Shown one piece after another: positions 45,150-53,888 of a stretch of DNA of 64,000 bases. Position 1 is the stretch's first letter, and each line of letters begins with the position of its first letter. Origin of the DNA: Rhizobium binae (GTDB taxonomy: Bacteria; Pseudomonadota; Alphaproteobacteria; Rhizobiales; Rhizobiaceae). Position numbers and translations under genes: made by a program. The notes below the pieces were generated by a model. The model made no database searches. It worked only from the letters and a program-made list of their open reading frames with translations, and was not told the DNA's origin. The DNA is taken from NCBI RefSeq assembly GCF_017357225.1, contig NZ_CP071605.1, positions 124,001-188,000 of the forward strand, written 5' to 3'.

Positions 45150-45548
45150 TCACACGAAGACGCGCATCCCTCTGGGCGCCGTGGCTCGCCTTCCCTCCCG
45201 AGTATCTCGAATAAAGGTCAGCACCGTCTCGATCATTGCAGGACTGGCCGGCTTTGAAATCATCCCGATGACTTTTGAGAGATCCGTTTCGATCGCTTCC
45301 GGATTGCCGGTTACCATCACGACCGCTATCCCGAATTCGTTCGCGAGGTATTGCCCGATGCGAGGACCGGTTGCCCCGTCGCGCAAGTTGATATCGACGA
45401 GCGCAATATCGCTGTGAGGAGCAAGGGCTTGCGCCGAAAGAAAGCCGTCGGCGGTTCCTGATACTTCAAAACCGAGTCGCGACACTATGTCGCACATATC
45501 GGTTGCAAGAAGAAGGTCGTCTTCGACAATCATCATTCGTTCTAGCAT
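45150..45548 (-). CDS. Single-domain response regulator receiver protein
   Basis: A 132-aa receiver domain. The acidic pair is D10/D11 (VEDD), the phospho-acceptor is D52 (ALVDINL), there is T80 in VMVTGNP, and K99 in ISKP. There is no output domain. It may be a phosphate sink or act by protein contact. GGGAGG lies upstream of ATG 45548. MarR operator site 6 lies 155 bp upstream, which may put the operon in the MarR regulon. Confidence 0.85.
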   Translation of the reverse strand: MLERMMIVEDDLLLATDMCDIVSRLGFEVSGTADGFLSAQALAPHSDIALVDINLRDGATGPRIGQYLANEFGIAVVMVTGNPEAIETDLSKVIGMISKPASPAMIETVLTFIRDTREGRRATAPRGMRVFV

Positions 45549-45702
45549 TATGCCATTTCCTCCCAGAGTTAGCTGAATCGTTGAATATATTTTGGTTGTC
45601 AGTTCTCCTATTTTTCAGAGAGTTTCACAAACTATAACTGAGATTATTCCTTTCGTTCATCTCACGTTCAGAATTGCCATAGTGTGGCACATCTTACGAT
45701 GA

Positions 45703-45719
45703 ATGTCATCTCGTGATAT
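45703..45719. promoter_or_regulatory. MarR operator site 6 (ATGTCA-TCTCG-TGATAT)
   Basis: One mismatch. No gene starts to the right; the nearest start on either side is the response regulator gene at 45548 (minus), 155 bp away. The stretch 45549-45841 holds no gene. Confidence 0.65.
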
Positions 45720-45841
45720 AAAATGCGCAGCGGTGAAGGCGCGTTTCCTCCATAACTTGACGATTTGAGATGCCCTGCGCGCGGAACGCGTGCCCAGGCG
45801 AGCGAGCGACGAGATGGCAATCGCCTTCCAGATTCTGAAGG

Positions 45842-47179
45842 CTAGCTCCGGGGCAAAGCCCGCCGCGCCCTGATCGCCGCGGCGATGAAGACACGCGAGA
45901 GACCGTGATAGAGCGGCTCGCGCGAGAGGATGCGCGAGGTGATGTAGCCGATCATCGAGACGGCCATGATCGGGATGACGGCCTGGTGGTCGCCGGTCAT
46001 TTCGAGGATGATCACGAAAGCGGTCATCGGCGCCTGCACAACGCCGGAGAAATAGCCCGCCATTCCGAGGATCGCCGCAAGTGCGATGCTGGTGCCGAAG
46101 AGCGAACCCATCGTGCTGCCAAAGCCGGCGCCGACCGCGAGCGACGGCGCGAAAATGCCGCCCGGAATACCTGAGATCATCGACAGGAAGCTTGCGGCGA
46201 GCTTTTCGACGAAGAAGAGCAGAGGCAGCGCATGGCCTTCGACAGCGCCCCTCGCTTGGTCATATCCGGTGCCGAAGGTGTTGCCGCCGGAGGCGAGGCC
46301 GATCAGCGCGACAGCAAGGCCGCAGAAGCCGGCGAGAACAAGCATGCGCGACAGCGGCCGCGGCTGCGCCCAACGGCGGATCCGCTGGCCGAAGTGGAGC
46401 GCGAAGCCGCTAAAGGCCGCGCCGAGCGCGCCGCCACCGATGCCGCAGGCAAGCACGAGGCTCCAGTCGCGAAGTTCACGCGGCGCGGCGGAAGCTTCGC
46501 CGAAATAATTGTAGCTGCCGGCCAGCCCGAGAGCGGCAAGTCCGGACAGGATAACGGCGGTCAGGACCAGACCGTTCGCCCGCGATTCATAGGTGCGGCT
46601 CATCTCCTCAATGGCGAAGACGATGCCGGCAAGCGGCGTGTTGAAGGCGGCCGCAATGCCTGCCGCGGAGCCGGCGAGGATCAGCCCGCGCGCCTGCGCC
46701 ATGCCGCCGAAGCGGGCGACGGCAAGCATGATCGAGGCGCCGACCTGCACCGTCGGCCCCTCGCGTCCGATCGAAGCGCCGCAGAAGAGCCCGAGCACCG
46801 TAAGTACGATCTTGCCGAAGGCGATCTTCAGGGAGAGCAGTCGCGTCCGGTCCTCCTCGTCACGCAGATGCCGCGCGGCGATCGCCTGCGGAATGCCGCT
46901 GCCCTGCGAATTGGGAAAGAGCGTCATGGCGAGATAGGCCGACAGCATGAAGCCGAGCGGCACCAGGAGCAGCGGCAGTAGAAACGCCCATTCGCCCAAC
47001 GACGTAACGCTCGCGAAGGCCTTCTGCGCGAGATCAGCCAGCCTCGCGAAGCCAACGCTGATCACGCCGATAGCAAGCGCCCCGCACCAGAAGACCAGCC
47101 GCGGCCGCCAGAGCGAGAAGGATCCCCAGATTACGCGGGAACGGCGAAGCACTTTTGAATTGCGATAGGGTATGAACAT
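45842..47179 (-). CDS. ClC-type chloride channel/antiporter
   Basis: The protein is 445 aa, about 11-12 helices. Ion-pathway motifs are intact: GSGIPQ (Ser of the selectivity filter), GREGPTVQ (gating Glu), and GIPGGIFAPSLAVGA. The proton-pathway Glu in FAIEEM is present, which favours a Cl-/H+ exchanger rather than a channel. The ATG at 47179 has only a weak ribosome site. It could help pH or acid resistance, which would fit the neighbouring antiporter gene. Confidence 0.88.
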   Translation of the reverse strand: MFIPYRNSKVLRRSRVIWGSFSLWRPRLVFWCGALAIGVISVGFARLADLAQKAFASVTSLGEWAFLLPLLLVPLGFMLSAYLAMTLFPNSQGSGIPQAIAARHLRDEEDRTRLLSLKIAFGKIVLTVLGLFCGASIGREGPTVQVGASIMLAVARFGGMAQARGLILAGSAAGIAAAFNTPLAGIVFAIEEMSRTYESRANGLVLTAVILSGLAALGLAGSYNYFGEASAAPRELRDWSLVLACGIGGGALGAAFSGFALHFGQRIRRWAQPRPLSRMLVLAGFCGLAVALIGLASGGNTFGTGYDQARGAVEGHALPLLFFVEKLAASFLSMISGIPGGIFAPSLAVGAGFGSTMGSLFGTSIALAAILGMAGYFSGVVQAPMTAFVIILEMTGDHQAVIPIMAVSMIGYITSRILSREPLYHGLSRVFIAAAIRARRALPRS

Positions 47180-47832
47180 CAGGGACTCGGCAACATGACC
47201 TCAAACAGATCCTCTTTTAGCGCCAATCGATCTGAAACATCACCTCTCCTCGAATTATTTTGATCGTCCCGATCTCATCGAGATCGCGCCCGGCCGTAGG
47301 ATAATCGTTTGGCTTTTCTCAGGGCTAAGAAATGGCGGCGACGATCTTGGGCTCCGACGGGCGGCCCCGCTGCCGCTGGTGTGCTGCCGCTCCGGAATTC
47401 ATGGACTATCATGAACGAGTGAGGCTTTCCCGCTAATGATGACCGCCGGCTTTTCGGGAAGCTTTTCCTGGAAGGCTTCCAGTCCGGCCTGAACTGGTGC
47501 ACGATTGTGGCCAAGCGGGAGAATTTTCGATCTGCCTTTCTGGCACGGCCGCTTTCTCCCGCGCATACTTCAGAGAATCTGGGCTCTGGCCTACCATGTC
47601 CCTGGCGGGTCAGCACAACGCGTCGACTGCTTCAGATCGGCTATTGTTGCGAAGGATTGGCGGATGTCCCGGCAGTGGAATGAGCTAAGCGGCTTGTGCA
47701 GAAACATGCAGCAGGTCAGTCTAAACACACGTGGAAACCCAGACCTCGGCCGCGCTATCCGTGGTTTCTACCGCGTTGCGGGTAAGGATCAATGCCCGCA
47801 CCAGATGGGACTTGTCACCAGGCTGCCACCAG
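47180..47832. other. Gene-free stretch
   Basis: About 650 bp without a credible gene. Short frames on both strands lack ribosome sites and family features. A minus-strand piece (PVQAGLEAFQEKLPEKPAVI) could be a remnant, but I cannot name it. Confidence 0.4.
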
Positions 47833-48822
47833 ATGAATGACGATCTCGGCCATCGGCTTTCCGAGCCACCGACAAAACTTATACCGGCTCCGCCACCAGG
47901 TCTTGCCGTTCAGACTATATTTTGGAAGGTGACGGGGGTATCGGCTCTCGGAGTGAGCATCTGGCTCCTTTCGCGTGAATTGCGTACCCTGTCGTTTATG
48001 GATCTCGAGGAGAGCCTTGCAGCCCTACCCGTGACGGCCTGGCTTGCTTGCGGCGGCTTTGCGATCGTCGCCTACCTGTTCCTCGGGTGCTACGATTGGC
48101 TCGCACTCACTTACCTGAGGAAGAAGATGGATCCAATCTTTGCGGCGACTTGCGGCGCAGTCACATATGCATTCTCCCATACGATTGGAGCTTCGGTCTT
48201 TTCCGGCGCCGTCATTCGCTACCGCGCTTACTCGCTCAAGGGACTATCTGGCGGCGAAGTCGCCAGGCTTGTCGCATTCTGCAGCTTTACGTTTGTTCTT
48301 GGCGCAATGGCGGTAACAGGAGCCGCGCTGGTCGCAGATCCACTTGTTCTGGACCGCTTCACGGATGCCTTCCCACTCAATGCTACGCGCATTGCGGGTA
48401 GTTTGCTGACCGGTATCGTGATTTTTTATATAACCCTCAGCATGCTTCCGCTGCGGCGATTAAAGATCGGAAAGCTCGATATCGCCTATCCAACGCCTGC
48501 AATCGCGCTGCTTCAGGTCACCGTTGCCGCAGCCGAGATCATATTCGCGGCGATGATTGTCTATTTCGCGCTGCCGGTGGAAGGAAATCCAGGCATTGTC
48601 ACGGTGACAGGAATATTTATGCTGTCGTTTCTGGCTGCGCTCGTCTCACATTCACCAGGTGGCCTTGGCGTGTTCGAGCTTGTGTTCATCACCAGCATGC
48701 CGGACATGAATCGCTCCGATGTGCTCGCCGCACTCCTTATTTTCCGTTTGTTCTACTTCATCCTGCCATTCGTCTTTTCGCTGGCGATTATCGCGAGATT
48801 CGAGTTCGGCCGACGGCTTTAG
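47833..48822 (+). CDS. UPF0104/LPG-synthase-type membrane protein
   Basis: The protein is 329 aa from ATG 47833. Seven to eight helices are visible, with AYLFLGCYDWLALTYLRKK and AFSHTIGASVFSGAVIRYRAYSLKGLSGGEVARLVAFCSFTFVLG, the signature core of the UPF0104/AglD-MprF N-terminal family. It likely transports or flips a lipid or aminoacyl-lipid. It lacks the C-terminal catalytic domain of MprF. The frame open to 47731 has no better start. Confidence 0.8.
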   Translation: MNDDLGHRLSEPPTKLIPAPPPGLAVQTIFWKVTGVSALGVSIWLLSRELRTLSFMDLEESLAALPVTAWLACGGFAIVAYLFLGCYDWLALTYLRKKMDPIFAATCGAVTYAFSHTIGASVFSGAVIRYRAYSLKGLSGGEVARLVAFCSFTFVLGAMAVTGAALVADPLVLDRFTDAFPLNATRIAGSLLTGIVIFYITLSMLPLRRLKIGKLDIAYPTPAIALLQVTVAAAEIIFAAMIVYFALPVEGNPGIVTVTGIFMLSFLAALVSHSPGGLGVFELVFITSMPDMNRSDVLAALLIFRLFYFILPFVFSLAIIARFEFGRRL

Positions 48823-49073
48823 AGACGTCATTCTGCGGTGTCTTCGCCAAACCTACCGCCTTAAGCGGGACGACGGATAAGAGAGCTCCGACCGACGGTG
48901 CGCCGTGACGAAATTCAGTCCCTTAAATATGCTTGGGCCTTGCTCATCAGACTTGCAGACAACTCACAATATACGACAACCTGATATAGCTTCGAACCGG
49001 TCGAGTCGATCGCCTTGACCCCCAGACGGTAGCCTGGCGGGGGCCAGTACCGGCGAAACCTTGAGGAATGTGC

Positions 49074-49110
49074 TTGTCCATTTTCGATCTCATTGCCCTG
49101 TTGCTCACCC
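49074..49110 (+). pseudogene. Severed 5' end of Na+/H+ antiporter gene
   Basis: A TTG (GAGGA six bases upstream) begins SIFDLIALLLT. At 49110 the IS66 element starts. Joined to 51671 with one copy of the 8-bp duplication removed, the frame continues as [20 protein letters not shown] into the antiporter at 51739. Confidence 0.8.
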
Positions 49111-49187
49111 GTAAGCGCGATTTTCAATGCGCATTGACGGCAGTTGACGGACACTTGCGCTTAGCTGGGTAGCAGTACCCAGCTTTA

Positions 49188-50774
49188 TCAGGCCGCAGTG
49201 GTCTTGGAGTAATTGAAGGGCAGCAGGTCGCCGATGTCGTCGGCTTCGTCAAGCTGAGGCAGCTCAGTGAGGACGTGGCGCAGCCAAGAGAGCGGATCGA
49301 CGCCACAGGCGCGGCAGGTCAGCATCAGACTGTAAATCACAGCGCTGGCCCTGGCTCCGTCAGCGGTATCGCTGAACAGCCACGATTTTCTTCCGGTGGC
49401 AAAAACTCTGATCTCGCGTTCCAGAATGTTGTTATCGATCGGCATCCTGCCATCGCTGGTGTAGCGCGTCAGATAATCCCATTGGTTCAGGGTGTAGGAC
49501 ACAGCATCGCCGAGCTTGGTATCCGGTACGACCTTCGGCGCGATGTTATCGAGCCACGTCTTTAGGGCGTTCAGGACAGGCAGGCTGTGCTGCTGGCGGA
49601 AACGGCGAATGCAATCGGCCTTTGTCTCCCCTGGATCTGGGGTCTTGTCTCTCGCCTGCCTTTCGATCCGGTAGAGCTGTTCGAAGAACCGGAGTGCCTG
49701 TTCCGGCGGTCCGCCTCCATTCTTTCTCGCCTTGAGGGCATCAACGAAGCGCCGCCTGGAGTGAGCCATGCATCCGACATGGGTTGCGCCATTCAATGTG
49801 CGCCAGGCAGTGTAGCCATCAGTGACGAGTATGCCACGGTAGTCACCAAGGAAGGTCTGCGGATAAATCTGACCGCGGCCGGGCTGGTAGTCGAGAAGCA
49901 CGATCGGCTCGTCACTGTTCTCGCTGCTGCGGTACGCCCACATGTACGACGTGCTGGTGGCTTCCTTGTCCTTTTCCTTCAGCACCTGAACCGTCGTCTC
50001 ATCGCCATGGATGAGAGACTGCGATTTCAGCCGCAGCTTCAAAGCATCATAGATGCGGTATAGATGCTTCTCGCTCGAGCCGATGACCCAATGCGCAAGA
50101 GCGCCACGGCTGATCGGAACGCCAGCACGCTCGAATGTCTGAGCCACGCGGTAGAGCGGCGTGCCATCTACGTATTTGTGGACGAGAGCAAAGGCGAGCG
50201 TCGACGCGGTGGCGATGCTGCCCGGCAGGGGTTGCGTGGGCATGGGCGCGATTACGACAGGCGTGTTAATCCCTGTACGGTCACAGTGCCGGCAGGCGTA
50301 TTTGAACCGTACGTTCTGCAGGACCTTTGCCTTGATCTCGATATGGAGCTGCTCGCTAACGGCTTCGCCCATTCGATGCATTTGGCTTTTGCAGCACGGG
50401 CAAGCCTTCTGATCATCAGCAAGGTCGTATTCGACACGCTCGCGCGGCAGGTCTGCCGGCAGAGGCCTGCGTCCCCGCTTTTTGCCCGTAACGCCCTCGG
50501 CCGCAGGCAAGCCAGTATCCGGAAGCTCGACGTCATCGTCTTCCTCGCTACCACCTTCGACCGCAGCCTCTTCGGCCTCGTTGAAGAGACGATCAATGTG
50601 CTTCTCACTGCGGGGTGCAAAGCGATGGAGCTTTGCCAGTGCCAGTTCTTCTTCCAGCTTGACGACCCGCTGCGAGAGCGCTTCCTTCTCGGCTTTGAGC
50701 GCGGCGATTTCGGCAGCGTTGGCTGCTAATTGCGCCATCAGTTCTGCAATGCTCGGTTCGCCGGTGCGCGTCAT
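49188..50774 (-). CDS. tnpC: IS66 transposase TnpC
   Basis: The protein is 528 aa. An N-terminal coiled coil (AANAAEIAALKAEKEALSQRVVKLEEEL) is followed by a zinc-binding CPCCKSQM region and a DDE domain with LIHGDETTVQVL, ILVTDGYTAW and NILEREIRVFATGRKSWLF. The C-terminal region is complete. It is the catalytic subunit of the element. Confidence 0.95.
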   Translation of the reverse strand: MTRTGEPSIAELMAQLAANAAEIAALKAEKEALSQRVVKLEEELALAKLHRFAPRSEKHIDRLFNEAEEAAVEGGSEEDDDVELPDTGLPAAEGVTGKKRGRRPLPADLPRERVEYDLADDQKACPCCKSQMHRMGEAVSEQLHIEIKAKVLQNVRFKYACRHCDRTGINTPVVIAPMPTQPLPGSIATASTLAFALVHKYVDGTPLYRVAQTFERAGVPISRGALAHWVIGSSEKHLYRIYDALKLRLKSQSLIHGDETTVQVLKEKDKEATSTSYMWAYRSSENSDEPIVLLDYQPGRGQIYPQTFLGDYRGILVTDGYTAWRTLNGATHVGCMAHSRRRFVDALKARKNGGGPPEQALRFFEQLYRIERQARDKTPDPGETKADCIRRFRQQHSLPVLNALKTWLDNIAPKVVPDTKLGDAVSYTLNQWDYLTRYTSDGRMPIDNNILEREIRVFATGRKSWLFSDTADGARASAVIYSLMLTCRACGVDPLSWLRHVLTELPQLDEADDIGDLLPFNYSKTTAA

Positions 50775-50825
50775 CAGATTCTTGAATCTGAACCGCCCCT
50801 GCGCGTCAATCTCAATTCGCCATCC

Positions 50826-51179
50826 TCAGCCAGCAATCTGATACTGCCGCACGGGATGGCGGACCATCGCATCGATATCGATGCCGTCGAGGATCCAGTG
50901 GAGTTGCTCTGTCGTCAGCGTCACCACCGCAGTTTCCCGACGGGGCCACCTGAACCGGTCTTCCGTTAGCTTCTTCAGGACCATAACAAACCCGGACCGA
51001 TCAAAGAACAAGAGCTTCACCCGGTCACGCCTGCGATTGCAGAAGGCAAACACCGATGGAGCAAACGGGTCCAGCTCCATCACCTCTTGCACAAGGACCG
51101 CGAGGCTGTTGATGCCCGCGCGGAAGTCGATGGGTTCCCGGTGGAGGTAGACCTGCAGATCAGCGCCCAGTCTGAACAT
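50826..51179 (-). CDS. tnpB: IS66 accessory protein TnpB (Orf2)
   Basis: A 117-aa protein of the IS66 Orf2 family, opening DLQVYLHREPIDFRAGINSL and with RRRDRVKLLFFDRSGFVMVLKKL. It overlaps tnpA by 20 bp and lies 51 bp before tnpC. It is required for transposition of IS66 elements with TnpA. Confidence 0.95.
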   Translation of the reverse strand: MFRLGADLQVYLHREPIDFRAGINSLAVLVQEVMELDPFAPSVFAFCNRRRDRVKLLFFDRSGFVMVLKKLTEDRFRWPRRETAVVTLTTEQLHWILDGIDIDAMVRHPVRQYQIAG

Positions 51180-51579
51180 GGCTCAACGCTCCTATGATTG
51201 CCGCCAGACCATCGACATCGCTGCATTCCAGCGTCAGGCTGACCCCGTTCGGCAGCACCGCGCTCAGCTTGGATGCATGAGATCGCTTGCCCACCGGCTC
51301 CACCTTCGTCAGTGGACCGCTGGCAGAAGACGAGTGCATATCCGTAGCTATCTGAACCGGAACGAACGTAGATACCGCAGGCAATGCACTATCTTCTTTG
51401 GCTCTCTTCACCCATTTGCGAACGAGATTGGCGTTGACGCCGTGCTCCAGAGCTAGACGCGAAACCGAAACGCCGGGCTCTAAACACGCTGCGACAAGCT
51501 GATCTCGGGAGGAAGGGTCATATCGACGGCGACCGTCGCGGCCAACAAGCCGCACCTGCAGTTTAGGAGCATCGTCCAT
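51160..51579 (-). CDS. tnpA: IS66 accessory protein TnpA (Orf1, HTH)
   Basis: The protein is about 139 aa from ATG 51579. A helix-turn-helix (LVAACLEPGVSVSRLALEHGVNANLVRKWVKRAKE) matches the Tnp_1/IS3-like head of IS66 Orf1. The frame is open to 51615, but the upstream part is shared with the element end. It is the first gene of the element's operon. Confidence 0.92.
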   Translation of the reverse strand: MDDAPKLQVRLVGRDGRRRYDPSSRDQLVAACLEPGVSVSRLALEHGVNANLVRKWVKRAKEDSALPAVSTFVPVQIATDMHSSSASGPLTKVEPVGKRSHASKLSAVLPNGVSLTLECSDVDGLAAIIGALSHVQTGR

Positions 51580-51738
51580 GATTTGGTGTCCACCTGTTTT
51601 TGGTGGACACTTCATGCATCAGAGCACTCCGCTTCAAAAGGCGCATAGAAATTCGCGCTTACGCTCACCCTTACGGCTTTCTTCTCTTGGGTCAATCAGC
51701 GCTACCTGCGCCTGCCACCATCCATTGGCATCCTTGTC

Positions 51739-52896
51739 ATGGGCTTGGCATCCTCGAGCTTGCTGGTCCTGCTGGAACTGGCGTTGCCGAACGCAGCCCT
51801 CTATGAACAGCTCTCCAGGTTGGTGCAACAGGTGGACTTTCAAACGACGGTCATGAACGGAATGCTAGCCTTCCTTCTGTTTGCAGGATCGCTCCACGTC
51901 GATTTCGAAGCGCTCCGTTCGCGGTTGGCCGTTGTCGGCTTGATGGCAACTGCTGGCACGGTGATGTCAACTGGCCTCGTTGGCTCATTGATGTGGGGGC
52001 TGGCACACATGATCGGCCTGGACCTGCCGTTCGCATGGGCGCTCGTCTTTGGCGCGCTTATAAGCCCGACGGACCCTGTGGCGGTCCTGGCGACTTTGAA
52101 AGCCGTGAAAGTGCCTGCCGAGCTCGAAACGGACATGGCAGGTGAATCCCTGTTCAACGACGGCGTCGGCGTCGTTCTTTTTACCGCTCTCGTTGTTTTC
52201 GCGGCTGCTAGCGGCGGAGACAGCGTCGGGCCGACGGAGGTGGGCGAGTTGTTTCTTCTCGAAGCCATCGGCGGCGGCCTGCTGGGACTCGTCTGCGGTT
52301 ACGCCGCGTATCGCGCGATGCGGGCGATAGACGATTATCCGGTGGAGGTTCTCATATCCATTGCTCTGGCAATGGGCTGTTATTCGCTCGCAACGGCGCT
52401 GCACATGAGTGGCCCGATCGCCGTTGTCGTCGCCGGCATTCTCGTCGGCAATCGCGGCCCGCAGGATGCTCTCAGCGATCTCACCCAGAGCTACCTTTTC
52501 GGCTTCTGGACCTTGGTCGACCAGATCCTCAATTCCATCCTGTTCCTGTTGATCGGCCTTGAGGTGCTGGTCCTTCGCTTTGACGCCTCATACCTGCCGC
52601 TCTCGCTGTTGGCGATCCCGGTCGCAGTTACCGCGCGGCTCGTCTCAACGGCGTCCGCCGTCGCGGCTCTCAAGCGCTGGTACAGCTTTCATCGTGGAAC
52701 CGTGGCGGTCCTCGTATGGGGCGGTCTGCGGGGCGGAATCTCAATTGCGCTGGCGCTCTCGCTTCCCGAGACCGAGTGGAAGCCCATCCTTTTGTCGGCG
52801 ACTTATTTCGTCGTTGTATTTACTATCTTGGTCCAGGGACTGACGCTCAGACGCGTTGCCAAGCGCGTTTTGATACAGCAGGAAGCCGTGGCCTGA
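51739..52896 (+). CDS. Na+/H+ antiporter (CPA1/NhaP type), 5' end removed by IS66
   Basis: 385 aa from the first ATG left after the insertion; about ten helices remain. [39 protein letters not shown] and [17 protein letters not shown] are the CPA1 signatures, including the conserved acidic and Arg residues. The original start was TTG at 49074, giving about 420 aa. The first helix is lost, and the present ATG has no ribosome site, so the gene is probably inactive or weakly expressed. Confidence 0.85.
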   Translation: MGLASSSLLVLLELALPNAALYEQLSRLVQQVDFQTTVMNGMLAFLLFAGSLHVDFEALRSRLAVVGLMATAGTVMSTGLVGSLMWGLAHMIGLDLPFAWALVFGALISPTDPVAVLATLKAVKVPAELETDMAGESLFNDGVGVVLFTALVVFAAASGGDSVGPTEVGELFLLEAIGGGLLGLVCGYAAYRAMRAIDDYPVEVLISIALAMGCYSLATALHMSGPIAVVVAGILVGNRGPQDALSDLTQSYLFGFWTLVDQILNSILFLLIGLEVLVLRFDASYLPLSLLAIPVAVTARLVSTASAVAALKRWYSFHRGTVAVLVWGGLRGGISIALALSLPETEWKPILLSATYFVVVFTILVQGLTLRRVAKRVLIQQEAVA

Positions 52897-53151
52897 GTTT
52901 CAGCAACAGAGAAGGTGTTAATAGAGTGCCTGTCGTCTGATGGCTCCTCGCGTCCGGAAATGTCTCTCCCTGCGAAGCAATTCGCGGCAACAGAAAGAGG
53001 CCCGCTTCAGCGGTGTGTGCTTCAGCAGGCCAATTTTTCTTGGGCGGCCTCAAGGCCTCGAAGGTGTTCGCCTGTCAAAGCGGCTGAGGTAATCAAAATG
53101 CGAGATCTCATCGCAACGCCCCTAGCCTTTGAGGTGGATCTCATAAGAGAG

Positions 53152-53598
53152 CTAATGATGGCCACGATTCAGCACCGGCTTGAGCTTTGCGATCATATGA
53201 CGCTCAATGCTCAGATAAGGGCGAACTCTTCCCGCAACCGTGTCAATCGCCGGCGGCTGATGCCCCAAGGCCCTCAACCTGCCCTGCCTTGCCAGCGCAA
53301 ACCATTGCTTCGCCTCCCATTCTGGAGTCGGGCTATCCAATCCTAAAAGCGTATTGTTGATGTCTTCACCGAGGGCGAGCATCGCAATCCCGATCGGCCG
53401 ATTGCATGCGCCGACGCGTAGTATAGTGCCACTTTGGTCAATCCAGGCATAGACTACACCTTCAAGCGTCGAAAGCTCGTTATCCGTCAGCTCCACAACA
53501 ACACCGTTGCCTACTTCGGTTAGAGACATGAAGGCAATTGTGCAAAATCGCGACCAATCGATATCCATAGGCATATTCAAAAAATCCGAACCAAGCAC
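53152..53598 (-). CDS. GIY-YIG-like hypothetical protein in MarR regulon
   Basis: The protein is 148 aa from GTG 53598 (GAAGG close upstream), or 140 aa from ATG 53574. VVYAWIDQSGTILRVGACNRPIGI resembles the start of a GIY-YIG nuclease fold ('vY.w...g..lrvG'). RPYLSIERHMIAKLKPVLN at the end fits such a domain. The catalytic residues are not clear. MarR operator site 7 lies 78 bp upstream. Confidence 0.55.
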   Translation of the reverse strand: MLGSDFLNMPMDIDWSRFCTIAFMSLTEVGNGVVVELTDNELSTLEGVVYAWIDQSGTILRVGACNRPIGIAMLALGEDINNTLLGLDSPTPEWEAKQWFALARQGRLRALGHQPPAIDTVAGRVRPYLSIERHMIAKLKPVLNRGHH

Positions 53599-53675
53599 AA
53601 CCTTCAGCGCAGGCAGTTTCCGATAGCGTCATAAGGAAGAGAGCCTTCCAGGTGACGTTCCGAAAAATGGCCGTA

Positions 53676-53692
53676 ATATCATAGCATGATAT
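53676..53692. promoter_or_regulatory. MarR operator site 7 (ATATCA-TAGCA-TGATAT)
   Basis: Perfect arms. To the right only a 24-codon frame (MEVLAMTVPA...) follows without a good ribosome site; to the left is the GIY-YIG-like gene. It lies about 8 kb from site 6 and beyond the IS66. Confidence 0.75.
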
Positions 53693-53888
53693 TAACGGCA
53701 ATCGCATCGAACATGGAAGTGCTTGCCATGACTGTTCCAGCATTCATCGGGCCAGTGACGCACCTAAAGACGTCACTAAGGACGTAGCCAGATGCCGGGC
53801 CGATGTTTCGCAAAATTAGGCGAGGCCAGCTTCATGCGGCGGCTAGGGCACATCGCGCCGTCGGCGACGACACTGCGACCGGCCTCAG

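Larger units (their letters stand above)
49111..51662 (-). mobile_element. Intact IS66-family insertion sequence, 2552 bp
   Basis: The ends are 22-bp inverted repeats beginning GTAAGCGCG (49111-49132 and 51641-51662; 20 of 22 identical). Flanks are identical 8-bp repeats, GCTCACCC (49103-49110 and 51663-51670). It carries tnpA, tnpB and tnpC on the minus strand. The perfect duplication and intact genes indicate a recent transposition. Confidence 0.95.

Noticed and set aside
48915..49154. 79-codon minus-strand frame
   Set aside because: It crosses the left end of the IS66 element, so it did not exist before the insertion and has no family features.
52915..53346. 143-codon plus-strand frame
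   Set aside because: It overlaps the GIY-YIG-like gene in antisense and lacks a ribosome site.
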